DNA from: Euborellia annulipes
Lineage: Eukaryota > Arthropoda > Insecta > Dermaptera > Anisolabididae
NCBI GenBank assembly: GCA_023213315.1
Contig: JAKCPI010009198.1
Location: forward strand, 47,721-111,720
Length of the DNA: 64,000 nt
Reading direction: 5' to 3'
This document shows, one piece after another, positions 22,863 through 34,640 of this stretch; positions within the stretch are counted from its first letter, which is position 1, and each line of letters begins with the position of its first letter. The translations under genes and the position numbers were made by a program. The notes below the pieces were generated by a model. The model did no database searches, was not told where the DNA came from, and saw only the letters and a list, made by a program, of their open reading frames with translations.

Positions 22863-23377
22863 CATTCTTTTAGCCGGAAACTTTTAGAAAAGATATTGGT
22901 CTATGATTCTCTACGAGCTGTCTCCTTTTCCTTTATAAAAAGCTAAGATTTTGAAGATCTTGGGAAAACAGCCGCCCGCCAATGAGAATATCGGTTCATA
23001 GATGCTATACGGACATTTTTTAAAAATATAGAATTATTAATCCCATCAGGACCAGAGGACTTAATATTTTTTAGTTCTATTAATATCATTAAACTTTAAT
23101 TACTGTCCGTAGGATCAAGAAAAATTGATTGAGCGTTAAAACAATATCCATTAAATCTCGAATTTGTCAAAAATCTTCACCATCCTCTACAATCTAACTA
23201 TCGGAAAAAACCAAAGCAATTATTATTGGCAGCGGAGGTATAGGCTAGTAGAAGCACCACCAATTTAAATTAGGAATACTGCCATTAGATATTTTGAAAC
23301 AGTTTTTTGAATCAGTCTTGGTGTTCTGTTTGACAACACAGTAAGTTGAAAGGCACATGTTTTAGAGATCTCCTACG

Positions 23378-23432
23378 TCATATTTGTTTGTAATAAATAA
23401 AAATTGTATTTCTTCAAATTTCTTTTTTTTTT
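23378..23432 (+). repeat. Orphan copy of the family's 3'-end sequence
   Basis: catatttgtttgtaataaat and attgtatttcttcaaatttc repeat the gene C 3' end (22345-22390), about 1.03 kb downstream and without any coding sequence before it. It is probably the scar of a deleted or partially duplicated family member. Confidence 0.6.
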
Positions 23433-23449
23433 ATATATATAAAAATTTC

Positions 23450-23980
23450 AGAGAAGTCAAGATCTGGAAGATTTTGGCGCTTGAAAAAAGGACATGGCGT
23501 CATTACAGATGGGAAGTTTATACAACAAGTTTATGATGATGAGTATTTATTAGCATACCTAGTTTTAGCAATCTAAAGAAGTTTTTACCATACCAATAAA
23601 TCAGAAAAATGTCTTGAACTTGAAAAAAAAATGTGAGTTCCACTATAATAAAATTCATACAACTTAACATTTGATAAATCAAAAAGATATGGGTGCCAGC
23701 GGAACTCCAACTCACTGTACCAGGTATACTAGGGTATGCTGGAAGCATTTCGGCAGATCTGTGGTTCGGCTCCCCTATCTTTTGTTGGCTATTAGATTTA
23801 GTAAATATTAAATTATAATTTTTTTTTTACGGACCCGAACATTATATTTATAATTTCTTATTTATAATAAAGTTAGTTACTTAATCCTCAATAAAACAAT
23901 TGAAAATTTTCCTCCGAAAATACATAACTCAAATATATCATGATAAAATTCCTATCGTAATCCCTAATTTATTTTCTCGA
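23450..23980. other. No gene seen
   Basis: Mixed unique-looking sequence. The ORF on - at 23518-23748 has no recognisable domain. Confidence 0.4.
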
Positions 23981-23984
23981 GATG

Positions 23985-24545
23985 CTTTCCTGCACAAAAA
24001 CACTCCTCAAACCCAACCAGCCATCTATCGGCAGCCCGTGAAGTTAAATTGTCTTATCTCCTCCTCTAGCTAAGGGAGCGTACAAGAATTACGTAATGCA
24101 ATTTGGGAGAAGGGGGGGTCTCGTAAAACGTTACCATGCGTTACAAGGGGGGGGGGTTGAACAACGCGTTAAGTAACTGGTATTTTAGCGAATTTCCGGT
24201 ATTTTGCGCAACAAAATTGTGACTTTTAGATAAAAATGGCCCCTTGAGCGTTAATTAACGTCTAGGGGGGGGTGCAGAAAAATGTTACGGCGCGTTACAT
24301 GGGGGGGGGGGTCAAAAATCTTCAAAATTGCGTTACGTAATACTTGTACGCTTGATAACTAATCCTTATTTCTAATTTCCCCGGTTCTTTTTCCAACCTC
24401 TTTTATGCTAGAGAGGATGTCCTAGTTTGAGGAAGGACTTCCTCAGCGACATGTAGCCTACTCCTTTCGAAGAATACATGGGCTTCTTTACGTCCCTTCC
24501 AAAGGAAGGGATGTCACAGCAACTCCCTCTTGCCTGGGGGCTATT
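23985..24545 (+). repeat. Dispersed repeat interrupted by a MITE
   Basis: gcagcccgtgaagtt, taatccttattt, tttacgtcccttccaaagg and gggatgtcaca match, in reverse, a copy at 58680-58925. The second copy lacks the insertion found here. Confidence 0.55.
24073..24353. mobile_element. MITE with AGCGTACAAG termini
   Basis: Left gggagcgtacaagaattacg, right cgtaatacttgtacgctt; inner G-runs and gcgttac words are also inverted. It sits inside the repeat above. No transposase; the exact superfamily was not settled. Confidence 0.65.
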
Positions 24546-24579
24546 GTTGTGAGATCCAATCCAGTGCCTGCTTGTGGAT

Positions 24580-25326
24580 TTGTTTGATGAATTTATTCCT
24601 AAAAGTTTATAATGAAATAGTGTAATTAAGTGTCCACAAGAGGCCTCCTGTGCCTATGAATGCTCCTGACATCCCCCATCCGGGTACCTTCACCCTCAAG
24701 ATAGAAGATTGAGAAAATGCGAGGAGCATCAGTGGGTTGGCGCTTTGGTTGAATTCCGAAACACCTGAATTACAATCCCAAAACTTCTGTCTCTGTATAA
24801 GGCTGGTGTTTAAGGTAAGGAATATATTGTGATAAAATTCACACTCCTGGATTCAAGCCAGAACTTCTCGCTTTCGTGGCAGATGGACTACCTTTATCGC
24901 CGGTCCACAAATTGAGATATACTATGTCTGTATAAAAAAACATCGATTTATCTTTTAACGTTATTAAGTTACCGTGTTCGCACCATTTATAGAAATAGTC
25001 CACCCTTATTGGGCTGGAGCTCTGGAAGCATCCCCATGATTCTGTAGTATCGCAAACGTCTGGTTTTTCCTAACCTAGAATAGATCTGATTGAAACGGTC
25101 AGGCATGACCTGGTCTATCTTATCTTCCTATTTGGGACATACACAAATAGAGACCTAATTTCAAAATTAATTTTTATTCTTTTAAAAAAGTCTCGCAAAA
25201 TAATTTTATTATGTGTGCTGTTATCGAACCTATTTCAATAATAAATGAATGATTCACTTAAATGCTTTTAAGTGTTTTTTTTTTTTAATCTAACCCGTAA
25301 TTTTCGTTCATTAATAACGATATTGA
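24580..25326 (+). repeat. Upstream half of a segmental duplication (copy 1)
   Basis: The block from gatgaatttattcctaaaag through ttattgggctggagctctgg and tctggtttttcc to the promoter of gene D repeats at 29870-30636 before gene E with few changes. It marks D and E as products of one tandem duplication. Confidence 0.7.
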
Positions 25327-25429
25327 TGATAAGAGTCGTTATATATAACTCTCTCTTTCGAAAAAAATATTCTAGAGTTTCTTTTTTTAATATAGTATTT
25401 GAAAGCAAGAGACGAACAATAAAAAAAAT
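25327..25429 (+). promoter_or_regulatory. Gene D promoter and 5' UTR
   Basis: TGATAAGA (25327-25334), TTATATATAA (25339-25348), ATATTCTAGAG about 30 bp downstream, then TTTGAAAGCAAGAGACGAAC and an A-run. Confidence 0.65.
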
Positions 25430-28271
25430 ATGATGTCAAAAGTATCTCTTGTTCTTTTTCTTTCTATTTTCTTAATTGGTAAGTGAAATTTAGAAATTAA
25501 GTGTCTATCTATTGTGGAATTTTTGGCAATTCATTCATTACCATTTTTAGTTTCTGTTTTTAAACAAAAAGTCATTATTTAAACGATTTTGTATTTTGGT
25601 ATAATTCGGATTATCGGTTTTTCACCGAGTTCAATTGTCAAAAAATATCCTTTACTTGTTTCTGATCTTAATACGATTAGTGGAGTTGGTATTAGATAGA
25701 CCATTTCAATCAGATCGGTTTCATAATTTTGTATTTGTAGTTTTTTACTGGTATTTAAGCAGATTGGAGAACTGGAAGAGACTCTTTTTAATTTTTTTGC
25801 AGTTTTTTCTCTTATGCTTCAGAGAAAAGTCTATGCATCCCTCGTTAACCAAAAAAAAGTCTGATTAGTGAACTTCTCCAATGTTTCATCTTGCTTAAAC
25901 ACCAGAAAAAACTATAAATAAACGGGAAAATATAATAGATAGATCGCTTCTATGACCAGTCATTCCAAGACGGATGTATACTTAGGATGTTTGTGACACC
26001 ACAGACTTATTTTGCATTTTTAGTCTATGGTAGTATATGGATCATTTTTTGAGGCAACCTGAAATTGAACTCGTGTTAGATAGGCAATTAGTAATCCACA
26101 AGTTATCCAATTAGGAACGCACCTCCCATGTTATATAAAGTTCAGAATCTTCATTTGTTGATTCTCAATTAGATATAATTAAATAATTTTCGAGACCTAT
26201 ATATTTGAACTAGCTGAGATCACTAAGTTTTCGGGAGAATCGGACTCAACGTGGTACACCGTAACTTTTGTCGGATTGTAATTTTTACAAATAAACCACA
26301 GTTAAACCAAAAATCTAATTCTTTTACTAATAAATATTGTATGATTTTTCTTCACGGATCTGAACGTGATTATATATAATATCTTAAATATTATGTATAT
26401 ATTTATTTATTGAGTGATTCATCCTTCCCTTTTTCGGGATTTAGGTACATAATTTTGTATTTAATTAAAAGTTTATATAAAATCTTCGTTCCAGCTAAAC
26501 TTGCTCTTCTTTCTTCTTTTTCAGTCTCTCAAAGATGTCCCAACATTCCACTATTTATTATCCCTTCCAGTAGTTTTCCTCGTATTTTCTTTTCTCCATC
26601 TTTTCAACTCCTCATCGCTTTCTTTCCATATTTCCTCGCATCGTTTCAGACATGTTCAAAGTCTTCGGGCTCCTTCTCACATATTCTGCAGCATTCTTCC
26701 TCGCTCCAACTTTTTCTTCCTCTCACATTCTCATCCGCAACCCATCTCCTCTTCTTTCTTTCATTATCTCTCGGGTCAAGAAGGTACCCTTCCGTTCCTA
26801 TAACCGATTTCACACGTTGATACACCGGGTTGTATACAATATTATGTATATAATTTCCTATATATTTGAATAAGATATAAATACCCGAGTTGAAATTTAT
26901 GTCCGACATTGAACCTCCTATAGTAAGTCTTGGAGGTTCAAAGATGATCTAATTTATGTTCAATTAGGTCCGTTTTTGGTCCCCGAACTGGTAAAAATGG
27001 AAATTTGTACCATTTTGCGGTTCAAAGTTGGAACAAAGTTAGAAAATTATTTGATCTCAGGGTTCAAATTTGATTTATTCAGGGCTAGAGGGATAAAAGG
27101 AGCTAAATTTCGACTCAGTTAATAAAATATATTAAATAAATATCTCAAACTTGACAAGTCATGTAAGTTTTTGTCTGACAAATCGAGTTGCATATAGAAT
27201 GATGTTAGATTTGACCAAAATGTCTATCCACTTGCTGGTATACCAAACGGTTGACAAATGAGAAATTTTTCTATAAAGATTTCTCATTTCAACTCTCTCG
27301 GTAAAGAAATGCAGTGAATATTTGTTGGTCGAGGGTTTGGTGGCCCATTGATAGGCTTGAGATTCTGGGATCGATTCTCGGAGGTCATGGGATGTAAGTA
27401 AGTAAGTAAGTAAGTTTATTTGTTCCAGCTAGTTCGCTATACAAATTCAAGGTCATGGGATGTGTGCCCCACCAACAAAATTGTTAAATAGATATTATTT
27501 TAATAAACAGGCGTAATAAATGGGCATTAGAAGAAGGAAGAAGAAGAAATGATCTGCTTATTTTTAATTTAGACTTCTTTCTTCTTGTCAAATAGGTGGT
27601 TGTTAAAATTTAATTTAGATCAAGAAGGAAATCTGAAAGCCAAAATATCAATTCTTAGTCACTTCTGCTAGCCAAAATTTGTCTTTGAATGAAAATTTTT
27701 ATTTGATCTTTCTTCTTTTCATTAATTCACATTTTTGACTGCAGTGTGTATAAAGACAATATTTTTTTGTAGAAGTCTGTAGTATCCTGATGAGAAATAC
27801 AAAATTACAAAAGAAAACTATTTATTTTTAATTTTCACTATCAATTCTACTCAATTTGACATAACATTCTAAGTGTTTAGACACATTGGCAGAGTTTGGA
27901 ATGAGAAAAGATTCACTTGTTAAACAGTTCACATTACGTGTACTTTGTACATAATCAAACTTCTTTATTTCAAAAATATTTTGTGAATTTGTTATAGGAA
28001 CTAATCTTCTTATAAAAAATGCAGCGGCCGAGCCTGAAGGTGAACCTGAACCTGCGATAGAACCGGAATGTGAACCTGAACCGAACCGGCGGAGGGAGAA
28101 CCAGAAGGTGAACCTGAACCTACGGGAGAACCGGAAGGTGGAGACGAGAAAACTTCTGAAGCCACTAAAAAACCTATACCAATACCAATTCCTGGTATTA
28201 TCAAGGACAGTATCGATAAAATCAAATCTTTTATAAATAAAAATGGAGAAGCAACAACAAAATCTGAGTAA
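25430..28271 (+). CDS. Gene D: short acidic secreted protein, frame broken
   Basis: Exons 25430-25478 and 27998-28271 (intron 2519 bp). The first of two adjacent ATGs gives the same 49-nt exon as its paralogues: MMSKVSLVLFLSIFLIG. Exon 2: TNLLIKNAAAEPEGEPEPA, then IEPECEPEP. At 28078-28083 one base is missing relative to the repeat (gaaccgaacc), so the read frame turns basic and stops at 28236 (95 residues). In the paralogous frame it continues EPAEGEPEGEPEPTGEPEGG, ATKKPIPIPIPGIIKDSIDK, IKSFINKNGEATTKSE to 28271, with the family's acidic-then-amphipathic pattern. Either a sequencing slip or a recent pseudogene. Nearest paralogue is E. The intron carries about 2.1 kb absent from E. Confidence 0.65.
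26480..26870 (-). pseudogene. LINE C-terminal fragment in gene D intron
   Basis: On the - strand: VIGTEGYLLDPRDNERKKRR, RGRKSWSEEECCRICEKE, PEDFEHV; the C-C-EH pattern is typical of LINE C-terminal knuckles. The rest of the LINE is missing. The + strand ORFs over it are shadows. Confidence 0.6.
27325..27550 (+). mobile_element. tRNA-like SINE carrying a 54-bp nested insertion
   Basis: tggtggcccattgataggc and gggatcgattctcgg resemble Pol III A and B boxes; the 3' end is an AAG-rich tail (27533-27548). At 27396-27449 it is split by (AAGT)n-tttatttgttccagct..., flanked by aggtcatgggatgt at 27382-27395 and 27450-27463. That insert is a 5'-truncated retroelement end in reverse orientation. Confidence 0.6.
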
Positions 28272-28412
28272 TAAAAGCGCTTAGCTCTTTAAATTAATAT
28301 TGGGTAAATTGGGTAATATATTAAGAAAAAAAAACATCGAGTATATATATAATCCATATTATTCTTTAAAATGTAATCTATAATTATTATTTCTATCGTA
28401 TTTGATTGTGAA

Positions 28413-28457
28413 AAATAAAAAATTTTGTTTCTTCAAATTTCTCTCCTTTTTTTTCTT
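28413..28457 (+). terminator. Gene D poly(A) signal and downstream motif
   Basis: AATAAA (28413-28418), attttgtttcttcaaatttc, T-run. Confidence 0.7.
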
Positions 28458-28618
28458 GTAAGTACACCTTAATCTTAATAATAATTTTGAAATACAATAT
28501 TTAAACAGTTTCTACTTTTCAACTTTGCCCACCGACCATAGCTTGAGTAGGTAAAGTTAATGTAATTTTTATATCAATTGTCGAATTATAAACTTCTTGT
28601 AAGGTTAATCAAAATTTG

Positions 28619-28870
28619 CCCCCGAGTTCGGCGTAGTATGTAGCGTACCTACCTCCTATACCAAACGTCGCGGGTTCGGACCCAGGCAGTCCGAAGATTT
28701 TATTCAAGCCATTTGGATACCAGATGGCTTAAATAGAAATGCCTGAACCCCAAATACATTTATTAATTACAACGGTTATCGTATAAAGTCTTAAATGGCC
28801 AGAGTTGCCGAAAAGACTGTGTGAATGTGTGTGTGAGTGTGAGTGTGAATGAGAAAAAAGTGTGAATGTT
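28619..28870 (+). mobile_element. tRNA-derived SINE with GTGTGA-type tail
   Basis: A-box-like GGCGTAGTATGTAGCG (28630-28645), B box GGGTTCGGACCC (28672-28683), body with tttggataccagatggctt and cgaaaagactgtgtgaatg, ending in a tgtgagtgtgaatgag microsatellite. A 5'-truncated copy lies at 63325-63530. Confidence 0.75.
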
Positions 28871-28899
28871 TTTTTCAAAAAAAAAAATCAAAATTTATT

Positions 28900-29400
28900 T
28901 TGATTGCGATTTTCAAGGAAAAAATGAAGTATTGTATGAAAGAAAAATTATTGTAGAATGATCTTGAGGAAGGGTCTAATTAGAGAACAACGTGAGAATG
29001 AACAAAATTAAGGCAAGAGTAGGGAAAAAGTAACACTAGTTGTGGATAGTGAAAGATTAGGGCAAATAGTAAGATATAATGGATATTGAACTGATGTAAG
29101 GGTAGAAAGAACTTTGTGTTCTTCTTTTCGCAAAACAAGGATGCTTTTTGAGGAAAAGTTGGTTAAAATGGTTTCGTTTGAAAAGTTATGTACGACTATA
29201 ATTACTAAAGAGAGATGAGCTAAGGATTATGATTTTAGGAGATATTTGGGAAAGAATGTTATATATCAATGTGAGAAGAGTAAAGTTATCTGCTAAAAAA
29301 TATACTTTTAATTTTCGCGATGATATTTTAATGCCCTTTATTAGCCACTTTTTATCATTTTGATAAGGAATGAAGGGAAAGGAGGAGATCCAACATGTGG
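28900..29400 (+). pseudogene. LINE remnant downstream of gene D
   Basis: ggaaaaagtaacactagttg, gtttcgtttgaaaagt and tatcaatgtgagaagag repeat at 31690-32050 after gene E, so it is part of the D/E duplication. The wording matches the tail of RTE-type LINEs seen better at 56560-57165. No open frame. Confidence 0.45.
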
Positions 29401-29531
29401 TGAACAGGGAGAGGAATATTCAACCACAGACGCAGCCAAATAGTGTGAACCTCTCAAAAACTAAAATAAATTCAGGGCACCCTAACGATGCGTTGGGAAA
29501 AACATTACAGTGTGAAGAAAATAATTTATTA

Positions 29532-29581
29532 GGCCCACTAGGCTGACGAGAACCAAGACCGAAACGTCAGTCTAGTGGGCC
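29532..29581 (+). ncRNA. Hammerhead ribozyme motif, stem II degraded
   Basis: Stem I GGCCCACTAG pairs perfectly with CTAGTGGGCC. Between them are CTGACGA (29543-29549), an unpaired-looking 11-nt stem II region, GAAAC (29561-29565) and GTC. Core bases are intact, but stem II has lost complementarity, so it is probably inactive. Confidence 0.6.
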
Positions 29582-29869
29582 TAATAAAAGAAATATATTC
29601 TTTTCTTAACACCAGCTATAAAATTCACATCTTGTAATAACATTAGACACTATAGGCACCCTTCTTTGAAATATATAAATAATCTAATATCAAATCACGT
29701 GACTTTTACAATTAATAATGTGATCTCTGACTCAAAATGTGAGAAAGAACTAAGAATTGCATGCAAATCCTATTTAAGAATCAATAAATTGTTATGTAAT
29801 TTAAGAAACCTCTGATTAGAAAGTGTTAAGAATTGAAAACAGTATTAGACAAAGTACCATTTGCGAGTT

Positions 29870-30636
29870 GATGGATTTATTCCTAAAAGTTTGTAATGCA
29901 TTAGCGCATTAAGTCTCCACAAGAGGTCTCCTATCTGCCTACGAATGCTGCCAACATCCCCCACCTTCACCCTCAAGATTGAGAAAATGCGAGAAGCATC
30001 GTTGGACGGCAAGAAGGAGGTCTCTTGGATTTTAGAACCCTCAACGGGCCAGTTGACCCTATGGTTGATGTCAGAAACACCTGAATTACACTCTCCAAAC
30101 TTTTTTATGTCCCTGTATACTGTATATCGTTTAAAGTAAGGAATAATTTGTGGTAAGATTGGCCAAATCCTACCCTCTTAGATTCAAGTCAGAACTTTAT
30201 CGACGGTCCAATAATTGAGATATACCAGGTATAACGTCTCTATAAAAACATCGATTTAACGCTTAGCGTTATTAAGTACCGTGTTCGTACCACTTATAGG
30301 AATAGCCGTTCCCTTATTGGGCTGGAGCTCTGGAAGCATCCCCATGAGTCTGTGGTATCACAAACGTCTGGTTTTCCCTGACCTAGAAGAGATCTGATCA
30401 AAACGGTCAGACATGAGCTGGTCTATCGTATTTTCCTATTTGGGACACACACACACAGATCTAATTTCAAAATTAATTTTTATTCTTTTAAAAAGTCTCG
30501 CAAAATAATTTTATTATGTGTGCTGTTATCAAACCTATTTCAATAATAAATGAATGATTCACTTAAATGCTTTTAAGTGTTTTTTTTTTTTTTTTTAATC
30601 TAACCCATAATTTTCATTCATTTATAACGATATTGG
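29870..30636 (+). repeat. Segmental duplication copy 2, upstream of gene E
   Basis: Partner of 24580-25326. The ORF at 29945-30139 inside it is not conserved in the other copy and is not taken as a gene. Confidence 0.7.
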
Positions 30637-30726
30637 TGATAACAGTCGTTATATATATACGTATCTCTCGACAAAATATTCTATAGTTTATTTTTTTTAA
30701 GAGACGAACAAAAAAAAAAATTAAAA
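30637..30726 (+). promoter_or_regulatory. Gene E promoter and 5' UTR
   Basis: TGATAACA (30637), TTATATATATA (30649-30659), ATATTCTATAGT about 30 bp on, then AAGAGACGAAC and an A-run. Confidence 0.65.
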
Positions 30727-31393
30727 ATGACGTCACAAGTGTCTCTTATTCTTTTTCTTTCTATTTTCTTAATTGGTAAGAGAAATTTAGAAATTAAGGT
30801 ATTTAGATTTAGAAGAATATTATTGTGGAACTTTTGGCCATAATCAGAACTTATCTTTCATTAGACTACCAAAATATCTAACAAAAAGTTGTTGAAATTC
30901 ATTATTTAATCATATTTTGGCATAAAGACAATATTTTATTGTAGAATTCTGTAGTATCCTGATAAGAAATACAAAATTACAAAAGAAAACTATTTATTTT
31001 TAATTTTCACTATCAATTCTACAACATTATAAGTTTTTAGACACATTGGTAGAGTATGGAATGAGAAAAGATTCACTCATTAAACAGTTCACATTACGTA
31101 TACTTTGTGTATAACCAAACTTCTCTATTTCAAAAATATTTTGTGAATTTGTTATAGGAACTAATTTGGTTATAAAAGCGGCCGAAGATGGAGAGCAAAG
31201 TGCAGAGCCTGAAGGTGAACCCCAAACAGAACCGGCTAAAGGTGAACCTACATCAGAAGGTGAAGATGAGGAAACTTCATCTGAATCCACTAAAAAGCCT
31301 TTAATACCAATATCTGGTATTGATCAGGCCGGAATTTATAAATCTAGTCAACAGGAGAAGTTACAACAAATTCTGAGTAATAATCGCGCTTAG
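30727..31393 (+). CDS. Gene E: short acidic secreted protein, intact
   Basis: Exons 30727-30775 and 31158-31393 (intron 382 bp, donor GTAAGA) give 94 residues. N-terminus MTSQVSLILFLSIFLIG, TNLVIKAAAEDGEQSAEPEG. The middle is EPQTEPAKGEPTSEGEDEET, then the tail ESTKKPLIPISGIDQAGIYK and QQEKLQQILSNNRA. The first part aligns with gene D. The tail differs because, relative to D, the frame is shifted in the last ~30 codons and reads through D's stop to TAG. The signal-peptide region is conserved and secretion is inferred. This is the smallest member, almost without repeats. Function unknown. Confidence 0.8.
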
Positions 31394-31522
31394 CTCTTTA
31401 AATTAATATTGGGTAATTTGGGTAATATATTTCAAAAAAAAAACATCGAGTATATATATAATCCATAATATTCTTTAAAATGTAATCTATAATTATTATT
31501 TCTGTCGTATTTGATTGTGAAA

Positions 31523-31562
31523 AATAAAAAATTTTGCTTCTTCCAATTTCTCCTTTTTTTCT
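31523..31562 (+). terminator. Gene E poly(A) signal and downstream motif
   Basis: AATAAA (31523-31528), attttgcttcttccaatttc, T-run; two changes from gene D. Confidence 0.7.
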
Positions 31563-31689
31563 TGTAAAAGCACTTTAAACCTAATACTAATTATGAAATA
31601 CAATATTTAAACAATTTCTACTTTTTTTATATCAATTGCCGAATTATAAACTTCTTGTAAGGTTAATCAAAATTTATGTTGATTGCGAA

Positions 31690-32230
31690 ATTCTCGCAAG
31701 AAATGAAGTATAATATTATATGACGGAAAAATTAGAATCTTCATGAGGAAAACTCAAATTAGAGAACAACGTGAGAATGAACAAAAGACAAGAGTAGGGG
31801 AAAAGTAACTCTAGTTGTGGATAGTGAGAGATTAGGGCAAATATAAAGATATAATGAATATTGAACTGATGTAAGGGTAGAAATCTTTTTCAGGAAAAGA
31901 CGGTTAAAATTGTTTCGTTTGGAAAGTGTTTATGTATAATTACTAGAGAGATCAGGTAAGGATTATTGTTTTAGGAGTTATTTGAAAACGGATGTTAAAT
32001 ATCAAGGTCAGAAGAGTAAAGTTACTGCTCAAAAATATAATTCAGTGAAAAACAAATGAGATAGGGCATGTATTGAGAAGGAACTGTTTGATGGAAGGTG
32101 TATTGGAAGGAAAAAATGATGATTTGAGTGAGGTGTTTACCGAAGGATCAACAGATTAGATCAGAAAATGGTAGAGGTAGAATCGTGGTCTAACATCAAA
32201 GGCAGGAACTGATAATAGGAAAGCCTAATG
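31690..32230 (+). pseudogene. LINE remnant downstream of gene E
   Basis: Second copy of the 28900-29400 block, extending to gaaggaactgtttgatggaagg, which matches the RN-LM-VLEG segment of RTE-type LINE C-termini. Full of stops. Confidence 0.45.
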
Positions 32231-32348
32231 GAATGGAGTTATGTTGGCAACATATTCTTGTTACTTTGATGTATTGCAGTTGGTACCACTGCTTCTAGTG
32301 TATATATATAGTATATGCTGTATCTACTTTCATGTATTAGAATGTAAT

Positions 32349-32389
32349 CACTTCTGATGACAAGCAATTGTCGAAATACGTATCAAGTG
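32349..32389 (+). ncRNA. Hammerhead ribozyme motif (minimal type I)
   Basis: Stem I CACTT : AAGTG, core CTGATGA (32354-32360), stem II CAA-gcaa-TTG, core GAAA (32373-32376), stem III made of the palindrome ATAC/GTAT, cleavage triplet ATC. All conserved core positions are present. Followed by ttaattaataaaacctttg, a 3' sequence typical of Penelope-type elements. Confidence 0.65.
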
Positions 32390-32429
32390 TTAATTTTTAA
32401 TTAATAAAACCTTTGAAACAAATAACCTA

Positions 32430-34140
32430 GTGCTTAATTTGTATATTTAATTTTAATTTACAAAATGTTTCAACGAGAACCAACGGTCGAAAGGTTTAAA
32501 TCTTACTAATGGAATCAAAAACAAACTTCTCATCTTTAATTTGAAGAAATCACAGTCCCTTGATGGATCTTTTTCTCTATGCTATCTATGTACAATTAAA
32601 ATATGATAATTAAGAAATGATGTTTTAGATATTTGATTGGATAATCTAGATATTTGAGTATTTAATAGTTTAAAGAGATTTCAGAAAAAAGCGATACTAG
32701 TCAGAAGAACTTCTAATAATTAAAAATAAAACTCTAATAATATTTGAGATACTTGAATAAACTTCTTTAAATTGATCACGCTTCATATTTCATTCCATTT
32801 TTTGAAGAAATTTAGAATGATCAACAGAAAAAAAGTTTATTTTCCATTTTTCGTATCTTATCTACTTTCTTACTGTATTATCTTTATAATTACTAGCTAT
32901 CTGTAATGGTGGATTATATAAACAAAAAAAACAAGCGGCAAAGTGAAGGGGTGATAATAAATGATGAACTACACTCAATAAATTTGTCCTAAACCTTGAC
33001 AACACAAAGGTGTTGAAGGGACTCCAGCTTAGAAGTGGGGGCACCACTAAACAACATCGGAAATACTAAAAATTTGGGTGATAATATCATTGGAGAGATC
33101 AGGTATTGGGCTACTCATAGAAGAGTATTTGGTGCTATATCCCTAATCTGTTCCTGTAAGAATTCATTTGGATTCCACACTGTTTTGTGATTGGAACTGT
33201 TTCTGTTCGCCTGTCGGATTAACTTGATAGGACTCCGAAAAGTGCTTATTTCTTCTTATCTATATAAAAATAAGGCTAAGAGGCTCAGGTAATAGGAGGA
33301 AGAAAAAGGGAACCCACCTAAGTATTATTCCCATGAAAGAAACTATTCAGAGTAACCACAACGTGTCAATTCTGACACCAATGACTTGTTATGAACCATA
33401 AAACGGTCTCTCCAACTAAAAACAACCCCATCTGGGATGACCAAATTTCCTGCTGGTCAGCCGAAAAAAAATCAATATAAATTACGGAGGTTTAGGCAAA
33501 TAAATTGACAAATGCAAAATAAGACGTTTCTTTAGGATGATATGATATTATGAGGTTAGATTAGAACACACATTTGGTAAACATTAAAGCATTTAGTTAC
33601 AATGTCAGCAAAAAAGGCCTAGAGATGTCCCGTAAGGAAGATATAAACCCCTGATTGAAGTGTCCGGGAACAGACGAGAACAGAAACTCTATTATAACGA
33701 TTCTCTGCCGGTTCGGGCGCTGGCGGTTTGAATAACTGGCTCTTATTCTCGTCATCGTCTCTCAACTCCACGTAAATCATCACCTAACCTTTCACTTCAA
33801 TTACCACTCATTAAAATCAATCAAATGATTTAATTTCAATAATCTGATTTTCTTAAGACATCTCTTTGAATTCCCAAGTGTCCAACAACTCGCCAAACAT
33901 CCCTTTAGGCACAACAAGATTATCAACCTCAGTATTTTTATAGAAGGTCTGAATTCAGGCTAAATATTTGTGTATTGAAAATGGTTCCATTCATAGGCCT
34001 ATAACTGAGCTAGATCGTCCATAAATCATTTTTGATCACTGCTGCTAACTCAGTCCCTTGAGTTTCGGATTTTCTCCGACCATCATCTCATTCAGCACAA
34101 GTTTGAGGGGTTATTTGCTTGGGAACTTGAAGATTTGAAC
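32430..34140. other. No gene seen
   Basis: No supported frame on either strand. A reverse scrap of the 18340-18645 repeat lies near 33300-33370. The - strand ORF at 32862-33047 lies in unremarkable sequence. Confidence 0.45.
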
Positions 34141-34149
34141 GTTTATCTA

Positions 34150-34640
34150 ATACTATTAAACGAGCAATATATGTTTACATAAACTTTTTTGGTACGAAAA
34201 TGAAATTACGCTAGGTGTCATCTTTGGGAAAATTCGGGTACTAGTACTTTACTGAAGTACTTTTTTAATTTTTTCCAATTTTCTTGAAATTCGTTTTGAC
34301 GAATTCTAAATATTTATTTACTAATCGTGGTATACAAAACAAACTACAATCGATTGGGAAACCTCAGGTCCTAGTACTTTACTGATGCAGTTATTTAGTT
34401 ATTTCCAATTTGATATACAAATATAACACCGAGCTCCAGCTCGGTCATCCAGGAACTTAATATAAATCCTTCATTTTTCTTTTTTCTGCACTTTATTTCT
34501 TTTCAGTCCGTTATGTCAGACGTGACACCTTGTGGTTATTTTGAGAGGTAACTTTCATGGGAATAATACTGAAGTGGATTCCCGTTTCCTTCCTCAAATA
34601 GAGGTGGATTTGAACTCGATTTGAGCTTAACTGCTTTATC
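34150..34640. repeat. Copies of the 4175-type and 18340-type repeats
   Basis: 34150-34430 repeats actattaaacgagcaatata and two ~125-bp blocks ending in actttactga-gta. 34425-34450 repeats accgagctccagctcggtc as at 4662. 34500-34640 repeats the 18450-18640 sequence. Confidence 0.6.

Noticed and set aside
22664..22873. 69-residue ORF ending in KKEEEEETFF
   Set aside because: Lies over a LINE/SINE 3' end; the Glu run is the AAG tail.
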